Shown piece by piece: positions 51,857 to 63,970 of a stretch of DNA of 64,000 nt. The notes beneath the pieces are model-generated. The model saw only the letters and a list, made by a program, of their open reading frames with translations. It made no database searches and was not told the DNA's origin. Numbering within the stretch: position 1 is the stretch's first letter; every line of letters starts with the position of its first letter. The translations under genes were made by a program, and so were the position numbers. The DNA is from Trichinella spiralis (Eukaryota; Nematoda; Enoplea; Trichinellida; Trichinellidae): the NCBI GenBank assembly GCA_000181795.3, contig CM012953.1:9910282-9974281 (forward strand), read 5' to 3'.

Positions 51857-54008
51857 ATGACTGGATTTAATAGTGCAGGTAATCAATCATGTTGTTCATG
51901 TAATGTTTTAATATTTCGTAGAGTTTGGCACTGATATGCTTATTAGTGCAGTTGTTAAAGATGTTTGATGATTTCTGATCAGTACGTTTTGTTTTAGATG
52001 ATCTCGGCGCGTTGGTGCTTGATCCAGGTCATCATTCTTTCAGAATTGGATACGCAGGAGATGATAATCCGAAGGTATATTTTTAGCTATCGTTTTTGCA
52101 TCTTCACGCTTGTAAAATTTGGTGCGAGAAACTGATGGTTTATTAAATTGTGTTTATTTCGTCAACTAAAATGCAGAGCTGCTTTCAGCTTGACTTGCCA
52201 GGTGTTTATGGCTACATTGACGACACGCTGGTCAGCGGAGATGACACTGCTGATGGTGATTTGCTGCAAGGTGGTGGATATGCGTCGAATAATAAATTTC
52301 GCAAATACTTCATTGGTACAAACGCTATACATGTTCCCAGAGCTGAAGTTGAATATGGATCCTTTTTGCAGGATGGACTAAGTAAGTTAGAAATGTATTT
52401 ATGAATGCAGTTTTATATGTGAAAATTTTAGTTAATGATTGGGATATGTTTGAAAATGTCTTAATGCACGCTTTTAATATTTTTTTCATGGAAAATACTT
52501 GCAATTATCCAATTCTATTTTCTGAAGCTTCAGTAAGTATGCAAAAATAAGTTCGTAGTTTTGATTGTTATAAGTTTTGTTCTTTAGTGGAATACAAGAA
52601 CTAAACGAGAACGATTAACAGAAGTTATGTTCGAAAAATTTGGCATACCTGCATTTTATGTTGCGAAAAACTCCGTTTTAGCCGCGTATGATTGAATTAT
52701 TATTCTTGTTGATAAATTTGAAAAAGTCTGCTTTACAGTTTTGCGAACGGAAGGCAGACGGCCATAGTGCTCGACAGTGGGGCAACGCATACAACTGCTT
52801 CTCCCGTTTACGATGGATTTTGCATGACCAATGGTAATATTTTTTCTTTATTCAACTTTGATTGTTTGTTGCAGATGTTCTAAAATTGTGTTATCAATTT
52901 GAAGCAATTGTGAAAACCTCGCTCGGTGGCATTGCCTTAAATAATCATATCAAAAAATTATTCCAAGAAATTGGAATTGAAGTAATTCCGAAATACATGG
53001 TAAAATCCAAACAGCCCGTTTCCGAGGGTCACCCACCTAGATGGAAGAAAAAGAAAAATCTTCCCGAAGTAACGTCATCTTTTCATGACTTTGGTATCAA
53101 GGTAATCTGTTTTTATTTATTCGATGAGAAAATTTTTCTAATATGATTTTTCTATTCTCTATCAGGAAGTATTGGAAGATTTCAAAGCATCGGTTTGTCA
53201 AGTTTCAGATGCTGCTTTGGATCCAATGTAATAATAAAAATCCCTTGATTAGAATTGATTTCTTGTTTAAATTTGTACAAAAGCATTTTTTTTAGCATTG
53301 TGGACAAGTTTCCCAGAGTGAATTTTGAATTTCCAAACGGATTCAGTGTAGATTTTGGTCGTGAGCGTTTTGAAGTTGGAGAAGCATTGTTTGACTTGTC
53401 TTACTTAAAAGTATATAATTTTATTTTTTTGAACCATATTTTGCTAAATTATTGTCAGCTTTTTCAGGGAGAAAACATTCAGCCTGCATTATCCGTGAGC
53501 AGTGCTGTACACACTAGTGTCAATATATGTGACAGTGATTACAGAACTGTAAGCTTTGCTTTCATGTGTCCATTGGAAAAAGATGAGATAATTTCATTTT
53601 CAGGCTTTGTACAACTCTGTCGTTGTTACTGGCGGTAATTCATTACTGTCCGGGTTTGTCGATCGATTTATACATGAAGTTAATACGAGAAGTTCATCAG
53701 TAATTTTCAACTTTTTCCTTCATTCGGTCGTCATTTATGTGTACGTATATCTGTCTGTATGTTGAATTATAGAATGCAAAAGTGAAAATTCACAGTGCCG
53801 TGACGGCATCAGAGCGTCGATTTGGAGCATGGATTGGAGGATCAATTTTAGCTTCATTAGTAAGCAAAAAATACCTTTTAATTAATTAGTTATTTGGAAG
53901 GTTATAAGAAAAGTGATCATATTTCAGGCTAATTTTCAACAGATGTGGATCAGCAAACAAGAATATGAAGAAACTGGACGTGGAATTGTTGAAAAGAAAT
54001 GTCCTTGA
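51857..54008 (+). CDS. ACTL6A: Actin-like protein 6 / BAF53, SWI/SNF subunit
   Basis: Nuclear actin-related protein found in SWI/SNF (BAF) and related remodelling complexes such as TIP60/INO80. The start MTGFNSAG joins to [20 protein letters not shown], the actin N-terminal nucleotide-binding segment. Next come [55 protein letters not shown] (second phosphate loop), then [39 protein letters not shown], and [18 protein letters not shown]. The C-terminus [16 protein letters not shown] then [20 protein letters not shown] and KCP match BAF53 closely. About twelve short exons. Most similar to ACTL6A/B (C. elegans swsn-6) rather than conventional actin. Confidence 0.94.
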
Positions 54009-56066
54009 AAATGTTAATGATGTTATTATATGTAAATTTACCAATGTATTCATTTATTATGCCTGAGCTTTATCATCAAGTTTCTTAAACGCACATACAC
54101 ACACAGACACAATGGTATTTAATCTGTCAGTAGAAGCATTTTTATTTTGCATGCATTGTAATAAACATTTGAATTTATTTGAAAAATTCAAATTTCAATC
54201 AATTTCATGTTGCTTGTAATTTTTTGGATAAAAGTTGTAATATGTTTCAAATAAACCAGCACTAGATAAAGTAGACGGAGAAAAGAATAAGAGTTGCTTT
54301 GCAATAAATGCAATGCTCTTCATATGTATGTGTAGAAGAAATGTCGCATTTATTTAATGTGGAAAATGTTGATCATCAAATTGAGAACATTTACAATGAA
54401 TTTGAATGTGTAATCTGAGATGATGATAAACTGTGCTATCAGTTCATCGTATGTATTGATTTTCAACGAGCAGTGTGTCCAATGTGGAAATTGATGCTAC
54501 TATTTATAAAATGAATTTGCATTTTCAATGAAAGTGTTACTTTTTTCTATTTTCATTTTTTCCACTGAATATTTGCAACATTGTTTCACAGAATTGGATC
54601 AGTAAACAATGGCAATTGCATTTTTCCAAAGTTTAAGAGTTTTCAACTGCTGCAGCAAAAGTCTCAAAGACCTTTGCTACCGGCTGGTCTATTATGCATC
54701 CCGGCTATTCATTGTCTGCATTCTGCTTGGCCGGTCTCAAGTTGTCCCACAACTTTCACTCAAAATTATTGTTATTCCACTTTTCACCATTTTCACCTTC
54801 GCCAAACGGGTTGGCTCGGTGCATTCTTGAATTCGGTAATGAAAATCTGTTGCTTTATTATTATATGCTTTTTTTTTCTTTTGCTTTTCTGAAAGAAAAT
54901 TACAGTAATATTGAAGATGAGAGCAATCAACAACAACAACAACAACAAAATTATGCAACACTGAAGTTAACTTTTGCGTTAAGTTGCAATTTTACAATAG
55001 CAGTATTGAACAATTACAACATTAGCAATGAGAATATTCGCCTTGATAAAAATGGTCCCTGTTTTTTTTTCATTCACATAAATTTTATTCAAATCAAATT
55101 CAGACAACTGGAGAAAAAGTTCCCGTCATCGATGATGCTAATTTCAATAAACTTCGTCATCAATTTCGTCTCTCGTAAATTAGAAAAAAAAATATACATT
55201 CGCAATTTTCAATAACGTTATACGCAATTCATTGTTATAATTACGTGAAAATCTTCTAATTAAAAAAAGATTACGTTGAAATGGTTCATGATTTATCAAC
55301 TTATCAACTAGAACGTGAATCAGTCTGTGCGTATTTGTTAATTGTTTTTTTTGATTATTTAAAATACAATACATACTATCAGTATACAATTCTGCTAAAT
55401 TTTGCATATCAAACATTCGAACTTTGAAAGTTCAGAACCTTATACTGTACATCCATACTGTACCTTTTCTGGAATTTAAAGCAACATGATCGCAAATCCG
55501 ATAAATGGCATCATTAAATATCCTAATCGTCAATTATTTTGAACTAACTCTCTACAGTTTATAGTTATACGATGAATTTTAAAATAATACTTAAATAAAA
55601 GTGTTAATTTTTAAAATTTGTGATAAATTGAGCCCTTAAGAGACGTGATTACCTATTTACTCTTCGCATCCATCTTATGGTAGTGTTTTCTTTTCAACTG
55701 TGCTTTCATTATTATTTATTGACGCGTAATTTGCTCGTTGTGCAATTTCTGAAATAGCCCGTTTTAAATTTTCAAATCGAACTTGCACTTTTTTTAAACA
55801 TCCAAAGATTTATTTGTCGAAGAATCACTTCCAGTTGAGGATTTTCTACATAACACCGTCAGTGTTTCCATTCGAAACGTTTTACCTGTTGTTTAAACAA
55901 ATCGTTGCGTGCACCAGTAAAGCAGTCGCGTCTAATTGATGGGCAAAGAAAGCACTGTTAGCCGATTGGATGATTCTGACAGGTCCCTTTGGGCGATTTC
56001 TTCTCTCTATAAAGCTGATCGTTTTTTTTCTTTTATTTTTTTTGTTACAGTAATGCCGCACAAAAT
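54009..56066. other. Intergenic region with possible small ORF
   Basis: About 2 kb between BAF53 and the two-TM gene. Apart from a possible small exon near 54595, AT-rich and unrecognised. A CAA run lies near 54931-54949. Confidence 0.4.
54609..54830 (+). CDS. Hypothetical 73-residue hydrophobic ORF
   Basis: An ATG 18 nt behind a TTGTTTCACAG acceptor opens a frame for a cysteine-containing, basic and hydrophobic peptide with a likely membrane stretch (YASRLFIVCILLG). No family recognised. The patch is less AT-rich than its surroundings. It could be a small membrane protein, a 5' exon of the downstream gene, or chance. Confidence 0.25.
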   Translation: MAIAFFQSLRVFNCCSKSLKDLCYRLVYYASRLFIVCILLGRSQVVPQLSLKIIVIPLFTIFTFAKRVGSVHS

Positions 56067-56071
56067 ATGAA
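56054..56071 (+). promoter_or_regulatory. Five-codon upstream ORF overlapping the main start
   Basis: ATGCCGCACAAAATATGA begins 2 bases behind a TTTGTTACAG acceptor, and its stop overlaps the start of the main ORF as ATGA. Ribosomes would meet this ATG first, so it could limit translation or allow reinitiation. Confidence 0.4.
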
Positions 56072-58320
56072 TGATGAAGATGAACCAGCTGAAACTTCCG
56101 CGCCGGTGTGCGAAGATTTAAGAATGGCCTGCAACCTTCCCCCGCCCGGTGCCATCAGTTCATCAGAAGGAAGTTGTAATGATTCTCAGAATCTTGTTCG
56201 ACAATTGCGACGACGTTTCAGTCGACGTAACTTTTGTTTTTTGTTTATAATTTGAAAATATTTTAAAATTTAAATACTTCAACCCACGAAATATTAGGAT
56301 GTAATTATTAAACGAGGAAGCCATATTTATGAAAAGTTTTTTTTTAATTTGAAGTTATGTTTTCTCTTGTTTTTGTGCTGATTACACGCATGATATGATC
56401 GCATGCATTTGTAAGTAAATCTTATTCAACAGTTGCTTTAGCATTTTCATTATTTGATCAGCTTTTAAATAGTCATTTGAACATTGTATTAGTGCGATAA
56501 TTTTAACTTTCCACCACATATCCCCGTATTTGACGCATATCTTTGACGGGAAAACAAATATTAGTCCATTTTTTTCATTACTTTCGCAATTTGACCACAT
56601 AATATTGTTCCTATTTATTCCTATTCATTTATGTGTATAAAATTTCCCCTTCACACTCCACTTTTTTATACATTAACTTTTTTTGAAAAATTAATTACAC
56701 TTTTTTCAATTAACTTTTAAGAGATCATCTTTTACATTTAGAAAAAACAAATCAAAAGTACTTTTTTAATGTGTAAAGTGAAAGATTTCTTATTAGCCAT
56801 TTTGAAAACATCTTTCTACAATTTTTTCGTTTGGTAGTTTAGTTTATATTTGCATTCATGTGATGTGAATAATTCATCGAGTCGGATTTTTCATTACTCC
56901 ATTGATGAAAGATTAATTCTGCTTATGATGTAGTTGAAAAATAGCAGTTGTGTCGTTATATAAAAATAATATTCATGGAAATGCATTCAAATTTTGAAAG
57001 AAGTTACTTGTTTGCGTTTTAGTTTGTGCGGAAATCCACAGTAAGATTGTTTTTGTTTTCAAGTACTTGAATACATTTTGTTAAATAAATTTAAATTAAA
57101 TTGAAATATTAGAAAATCGAATTACAAGACTTCATTTTTGAGTATTTTTAATCCAGTAAATGATTGTTTTACATTTCTTGGTTTAATTTAATTGAAATGA
57201 AAAGTTAAAATTTTCATTGCTTAGTATGGTTCAAGAGGAAATTCTTGCAGCGAAACAGTCTTCAATTCATTCATATATTCAGTATTAATTTAATTGTATT
57301 ATTAATTTATATGGCAATTGTTGCTTTCTTTTTTTTTCCAAAAATATATTCATTTAATAAAAAAATATTATTTACAGAACCATGGCGCCGCAGATGGTGG
57401 TGGATGGATTCGACAAGCATTTGCTACGGTGTGATTTCTTTGTTAATGATTAGCGTCGGTATTTTAATTTCAGTACTTACTTCGAAAAGTGAAGCTTTAG
57501 TTATAACATACGATCGTCGTGGTGAGTTCATCTCGTGGTTTGGAATAACATTTTGAGCATAATTTTTTTTCTGTTCTGCAGGGACCTCGCCGCAAGTTTG
57601 GATTGTAGGACCAATTTTTGTTATCTGCGGAGTTTTGGTGCTAATGAAAGCCATTACCCGGCTTTACAAAATGTTCAATCCTGAGCCATTTAATTTTGTA
57701 TAATTGTGTTTTCCTTTTAATTAATTAATTGCATAATTTTTTGGACTTTTTTGGTTTTAGTTTTCGACAAATTCTAGTCAAAGTGTTGATGGAACTTGTC
57801 CAGTTCTTCCTTCTTACAGCATGGCTTTGGATGCGCCTATTCCAAGTACAGTCATCGAAGATGTTAGCTAAATTAACATTCATAAGTAATTTTTATATGT
57901 AATATTTTTATTCATTTTACGAAAACTTTTAGGAAGACAAAAGTTTCGAACCGATTAGCACGGAAGATATTGACCATGAAAGCTCATCTTTTTTTAATAT
58001 GCAACCACCTCCAACATATACTGAAGCACTGCAGTATGTTAGATTTGTGCAAATTATGCGGATATGATTAATAATGAAGAAAAATTTCATTGCTTTTTTC
58101 AAAACTTGTACATTGCAGAATTTTACGTCAAAGTATACGGCGAAGAGAAATGCCCGAAACATGGACCGACCTGCCATCAACATCGTCGAATTTTTTCGCT
58201 TCACGTACATCTAGCTTACATCGACTGACAACCGTATGCCGGTGGCGTCGTGAGAAAGTTACCAGAAGACGAGCAATCCGATGTCACAGTTGGGCAGGTC
58301 CAACGTCGACAAGCAACTGA
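56067..58320 (+). CDS. Two-transmembrane PPxY-motif protein
   Basis: Six exons (56067-56226, 57378-57521, 57582-57697, 57761-57862, 57933-58033, 58119-58320) sum to 275 codons in frame. The N-terminus is acidic (MNDEDEPAETS) and becomes Arg-rich near RQLRRRFSR before PWRRRWWW. Two membrane spans follow (YGVISLLMISVGILISVL and WIVGPIFVICGVLVLMKAI) joined by a short loop. The C-terminal cytosolic tail contains a PPxY motif (QPPPTYTEAL) that by family precedent could recruit WW domains of NEDD4-type ubiquitin ligases. The layout resembles vertebrate TMEM51/TMEM171-type proteins, but I cannot assign orthology. The very basic Ser/Arg-rich last exon is less certain. Confidence 0.65.
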
Positions 58321-58817
58321 AGCAGGAAACAGAACAAGAATCCTCCTCCAATTGATCGTCATTTCATTTATTTTATTATTATTATTATTTCACTCAATTG
58401 ATTCATCCCGTCGTTTGCAGAACATCGTTGCTCAGCGCTTTTTTTTGTCCGTTGCTCTATTTCCAAAAATTTTGCACATTGTTATCATTTTTCGTTTCTT
58501 TTTAATGTGTATATATGGCAGAAAACAGTGTTATCCTTTTTTACGAGGAAATGTTATATAAATTTGCATTTTTGCTCAGACACAAGTTACTCGCTTTTTG
58601 CATGAAATATTATTTGAAATAAAGATCAACATCGCATTTTGTGCCTTCTTTTTGTTCAAATTATACTTTTTTTTCATATAATTTTGTATCAAAAGAAATA
58701 CTAGTATTGAAATTTTTGCATTTAATTTCTTGAAATAAAAAAAGAACTGATTGCCACGAGTAATTTATTTTAGTAAAATGAAAAATAATTTCCAAATTTC
58801 TTCCAACTGAAGCAATT

Positions 58818-60363
58818 TCACTGATTTCGTTTGAAAATACTATTGTAATAGTACAAAAGCTGCAATCGACTTTCGCGTATATCATCCAATGCTCTAAATG
58901 AATCTAATTTGAATTAACCAACTAATGTATTAAAAAATCTTCATTAAACAAATAGTTGTACCTGTGCATTTCTTTTTTCTCAGGGGTGTTAGCAGTGACA
59001 TCTGGTAACCAACGTCTAATGATAACAATAATTGAACATTACACAATGTTGAACATACAGTCGTCCCTCGACATTCGCGGATTTGTGATAACTGACTGAT
59101 ATTATTGGAAGAGGCAAAATAAATGAAAACTGCAGTTTTTATCCAACGTATCCGGTTATCATTAACAAATGGTCTCGTTGGGAACAACATGGGATCGAAA
59201 AACCCGAATGCAGCGATAACGATACTTTTTAAAATAGGATAGTCCATCCACTTCTGGCGAGTTTGCACGCATGAACGCACACCCACAATGTGGACTGTTA
59301 TGCACTCAATCGACCGAATAAACATTATAAATATGGAATAAATATTTAACATGCAAATCAGTAGACGCTCTGTGATATCCCATGCAGTTTTTAGGGAACT
59401 GCGTAAGACAATAAGACATCAGCGGAGCGTGTGAATAGAAGCGACAAGTATTCGCGGTACATCGGAACTCACATACCACGAATGTTGAGGGACAACTGCA
59501 TTACAAAAACAGCTACACGTTTTAAAACAGTCAATACATAGTAAACGAACAATGTCACTCTTCAAATCTGAATTATTAAAAACTTCATTTATGATAAAAA
59601 AATGATTTACTTGCACAGTTCAGCTATAGTAGTGACATCCACATTTCTATAGTGAATATGCTTCGCCAAATCAGGCATGTACTTTTCAATAAACTGACGA
59701 TCTCGGCCAATAGAATTGCCAGCTAAAGGACACAATCCAGGAGATGTGTGCAAACTAAGAAATTCAAGCATCTGCTTTTCAGCTACTTTCTCTGTAACAG
59801 TACTTTGTTGAACTGCTTCAGTAAGACCTGTCTAAAATTGAAATTCAATATAAAAATCATCCCCCCAAATACCCATAATTAAAATGTACAATTATTCTGA
59901 AAAAATGGATTTCAATATCACCTTCCCATGCTGCGTTTTGCACCATTCATTCATGTTGGCCAATAATGCATCATCTTGATGTATGATAATATTTGGACCC
60001 TTAAAAAAAGAATTGAACATAAAGTAATTGAAAATTTAAAATGTTGAAATCTTGCCTCGGCTACGATAGTCAAATTTTCATCTCCTTCAGTTACCATACA
60101 TGCAATTTCCATCAACCGATCATTATCGATGTCAAGCCCAGTCATCTGTTTAAATGATAAATATTTCAAAGTTCAACTAAATGGTTTATTTTAAACTTAA
60201 ATACTTCACAATCTATCCATATTAATCGCAATGACTTTGGATCAGTTGTCATAGTTGGGTTCCTATGTTCACGAACATCACTGTTTTGAAAAATCACGCT
60301 GTTAAAAAAAGAGAAAAACCTTCGAATGTACCTGGATGTTTTCTGAGAAGCTTGAACAGACAT
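58818..60363 (-). CDS. REXO2: Oligoribonuclease REXO2
   Basis: DEDDh 3'-5' exoribonuclease that degrades RNA of 2-5 nucleotides in mitochondria and cytosol. Seven exons (60332-60363, 60205-60280, 60056-60145, 59922-59999, 59611-59831, 58962-59015, 58818-58893) sum to 209 codons in frame. All catalytic elements are present: WIDCEMTGLD (DxE), LCPLAGNSIGRDRQFIEKYM (D), and HRALDDIRESRLQLL (H and D). ENLTIVAEGPNIIIHQDD, ANMNEWCKTQHGK and HYRNVDVTTIAELCKRWLPD match the family. Exon 3 ends GAG|GCAAGA, so intron 3 is GC-AG. Intron 5 (59016-59610) contains a MITE. The start at 60363 gives a Ser/Gln-rich N-terminus; an internal ATG at MTTDPKSLR is an alternative. Confidence 0.94.
59056..59500. mobile_element. 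Non-autonomous TIR element (MITE), Tigger/pogo-like
   Basis: Terminal inverted repeats at 59058-59080 (CAGTCGTCCCTCGACATT...) and, inverted, at 59476-59498 (CAGTTGTCCCTCAACATT...) match at 20 of 23 positions; all three mismatches are transitions. A TA precedes the left end and the matching right dinucleotide is CA, as if a TA target duplication had mutated. The element is about 440 bp with no transposase frame. CAGT-start ends with TA insertion fit the Tc1/mariner/pogo superfamily. It lies inside an intron of REXO2. Confidence 0.75.
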
Positions 60364-61443
60364 CCCTAAATAATATAAAAGAATTATGATATGACATGAT
60401 ATATGTTACGAATGACGGTCCCATAGTGAATAATATAGTTCTACTTAATTCATCATGTGAAATATCACAAACTTGGATAAACTGACTATAAAATAAATAA
60501 ACTTTATTTACAGTAAATCTAAAAATAGATAGGTACATACTGTATGTAAATAGACAAGTTAAATTCAGTTGAAGGAAACGTAAAAGAGAATTTTGACCTC
60601 AACTGCTTATTCACAGAATACTTGAAATAACTCTTTCATTTATTTGCTCGCATTATTCTATAAGAGGAATTTTATTCATTTCTTTGTTTCAAATAATAGA
60701 CATAGTTGTGAAGTTTAATACCAGTTTCATTAAATTAGGAGTAAAGTTTATACTTCTGTAAAATTAATAATTTGTAACTTATATGTTAAAATTAATTTTT
60801 ATTTTCAACATTCTCGAGATACAGTATATACAAAGCTATTGTACTTGTAAGTCATATTACGGTTTACATAAGCATTTATGAAACTTTTGTTTCATTCTGA
60901 ATAGTTTTTCTAATTATTAGAATACGAGATTTATTATTTTTATGGAATAAATTTTTAATATTTAACAACTGCTTCTTTATTTACTAGCATTTCATGAGCA
61001 AATTGTTTGATTGTTTTGTTGTTTAATTTATGGTATAATAGAATTTAGCATATTATGATTAATTTATATAAATCATAAAAGAATCTTTTAGACAGTTTAT
61101 TCCTAATAATTGAATTATTGAAGATAAATAGCCATATAAAATATTTTTTGTCTTTTTCTGAACGACCTACTTATTGAACTTGATTTGTAAAAAGTTAATA
61201 AAGCAATCTTCACGGCAACGCTGATCTTTGATCATTTATTAAAATTAATTTGAATAATTTACATTTATGAATTTTTAATATTTTTTAACATGTTTTTTTA
61301 ATTTATTTTTTTAAATAAAAAGCGGTGGTGTTCCAATGTCTTTTGCTTTGAAAGTGTGCTATGCAACTGGAGCTTTTTGTTTTTTCTTAAACGTTTGCAT
61401 TTATAATGCTTTTTATATAAATTGTTTAGGTATTCTGTCTGCA
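60364..61443. promoter_or_regulatory. Divergent intergenic region between REXO2 and NOP56
   Basis: About 1.1 kb of AT-rich DNA between divergent starts. Possible 5' non-coding exon of NOP56 ends before the TTGTTTAG acceptor at about 61430. No specific promoter motif seen. Confidence 0.35.
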
Positions 61444-63970
61444 ATGCATACTTTGTTTCTACTCTATGAACACGCCAGTGGATATGCGTTGTTCAGTACA
61501 AAGCAGTTTGAAGATGTGGGCAAGTTTTTACCACAGGTACAATTTGTATTGTGTAATTGCCTTTTTAGTATGGAAGATGTTTAGGTCGAAGGAAGTATTC
61601 TTGATTTTGGCAAATTCTCCACTCTTGTACAATTATATGCTTATGAAGAATTTACTGATGCGGCCGAAGCGTTGAACAATTGCAATGCTATTAGCGAAGG
61701 TGAACTGCTTTTATCATGTTTTGTACGAATTTGCAAACATTTTAAAGACGTAATTTATATTTAATTAAGCATTTGTTGTAAATTTTAAATAGTTTAATTT
61801 GTTAATTTTGTCAACATTTATTTATTTTTGAGTTTTATTTTTATTTATTAATTTTAAAATATTATCAATAAGCTTGATTAAAATTTATCTCACATTTAGG
61901 TTTGATGCACAAAGATTTGCTCAATTTTCTGGCAAACAGTTTACCAGGAGGAAGTGAATCACGTGAAAAATTGGGCGTTGGAGATTCAAGGTTGGGCCAA
62001 GCGATTTGCGAACAGTTTCCAAACGTGAAGTGCTTGCAAACGGACGCTGTGCCAGAAATATTGCGTGGCATTCGTTATCATTTTACAAGCTATTTTAAAA
62101 AAATGTCTCAACAAAATGAATTTATCACTCAGCTTGGTCTTGCTCATAGTTTTTCTCGCGGAAAGGTACGTTTAATTTTATCAACATTTTTACAATTATT
62201 TTCCATTTAAGGTTCAGTTCAACGTAAATCGTGTGGACAACATGATTATTCAAGCTGTCGGTTTGATTGATCAGTTGGAAAAGGATTGCAACAAATTTGT
62301 AATGCGAATTCGAGAATGGTATTAATTAACTGATTAATTTGTGTTTTTTGTTTTGTATATTAGAATTGTTTTTTGAAGGTATTCGTGTCACTTCCCTGAG
62401 CTAATTAAAATTGTGCCAGATCAATATGCTTACTGCCGCTGTGTGAAGTACATCGGTGATCGCAACAATCTAACTGAAGAAATGCTGCATGATTTAACTG
62501 GTAATATTATTTTTTAAAAATATTTTTGCATTCAGTTGTTATGTTACGGCAGTTTTTATTTTTTAATAATGAATTTTCAGAAATTGTTGGCGATGAAGAA
62601 AAAGCTGTTGAAATTTTGAACACTTCTCGATCATCGATGGGAATGGAAATCAGTGCGATGGATTTGATGAACATTAATCATTTCTGCGACTGTGTTATCA
62701 ACATGCTGGATTATCGAAAACAGATGCAGAACTATTTGAACGACCGCATGGAATGCTGTGCTCCAAATTTGGCCGTCGTAGTCGGTGATCAGGTAGGAAA
62801 TGGGTTTTTCTTTTTTTTTACTTTTTTATATTTAAATTTAATTTAATTTTAGATCGGCGCTAGGCTGATATCTCAGGCAGGCAGTTTGAGCAACCTTGCT
62901 AAATATCCAGCATCCACAATTCAAATACTTGGCGCTGAAAAAGCGTTGTTTCGAGCGTTGAAGAAAAAAGGTGTGAAAGCATTCTGTGAAATATTTTATT
63001 CATAATTTAATTATATTTATTGAAGGTAACACACCGAAATACGGTCTTCTTTTTCATTCACCATTCATAAGTCGTGCATCGTCGAAAAATAAAGGAAAAA
63101 TTAGTCGATTTTTGGCTAACAAGTGTGCTATTGCATCAAGATTGGACTATTTTTCCGACATTCCTGTTAATACATTTGGAAATTATTTGAAATCACAGGT
63201 ATATTTTGAGAATTTATTTAAATATATCAATAATTATAAATATTGCTTTGATTATTAGATCGAAGAACGTTTGAAATTATTTGACAGTGGAGAAATTCCT
63301 CGTAAAAACATTGAGGTTATGCATGAAGCCGTGTCTGAAGCAAAGTTGCAAGAAGTAAACCGATGTTGTTATTATTATGACGTAATTTATTTTATTATTA
63401 TGATTTTTTTCAATTAAAAATAGCATACCGCATTGAAACATTTGAAGAAACAGTTGAAAGCAGAGAAGAAGGCAAAAGCTGCTATCATTGCTAGCTGTGA
63501 AGAAAGCTTTAACAATGGAACTGTATGAAATTTTTTTGTCTTTATAAACAATTTGTTTAATTTTACGTTGCTTTAAATGTTAATAATAATAAGTTTAATT
63601 TTTTATTCGAATATTTGAATTTGTTTTTAAGTTGAATTGAAAAAATTCTTTTATAGCAAGATTCGATCAGTATGGAAAACGACTTTTTGGAAGACGCAAA
63701 CTTCGAACAGATTGATGTTTCAGGTGAATATTTGATGTAAATTAGTTTGTGTATTTTTAAATATATTTTTTTAATAATAATAGATAATGTATTGTTTGAT
63801 TGTGACTGTTAATAAATGTGCATTATTTTAAAGCGAATAATTCCGCAGGAGAAACGAAGAAGAAGAAAAAGAAATCCAGGAATTCAATGGAATCAATGGA
63901 AATTGATGAAATGAAAAATGGAATTCCATTTCATACTGAAGATGATGCTATAACAGTTAAAAGCACTTGA
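61444..63970 (+). CDS. NOP56: Nucleolar protein NOP56, box C/D snoRNP core
   Basis: Core protein of box C/D snoRNPs that guide rRNA 2'-O-methylation. The start [17 protein letters not shown] matches the NOP56 N-terminus. Then [123 protein letters not shown] then [18 protein letters not shown] (NOP domain, RNP binding), [42 protein letters not shown], and a Lys-rich tail ([13 protein letters not shown]). About eleven short exons. The final exon reads to a TGA at 63968; a different frame just downstream (KALEKDKR...) also looks coding-like, so the exact C-terminus may differ or lie outside the window. Confidence 0.93.

Noticed and set aside
58930-59352. 140-codon minus-strand frame overlapping the MITE
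   Set aside because: It runs through a REXO2 exon, an intron and into the transposon with no transposase motif; openness is chance.
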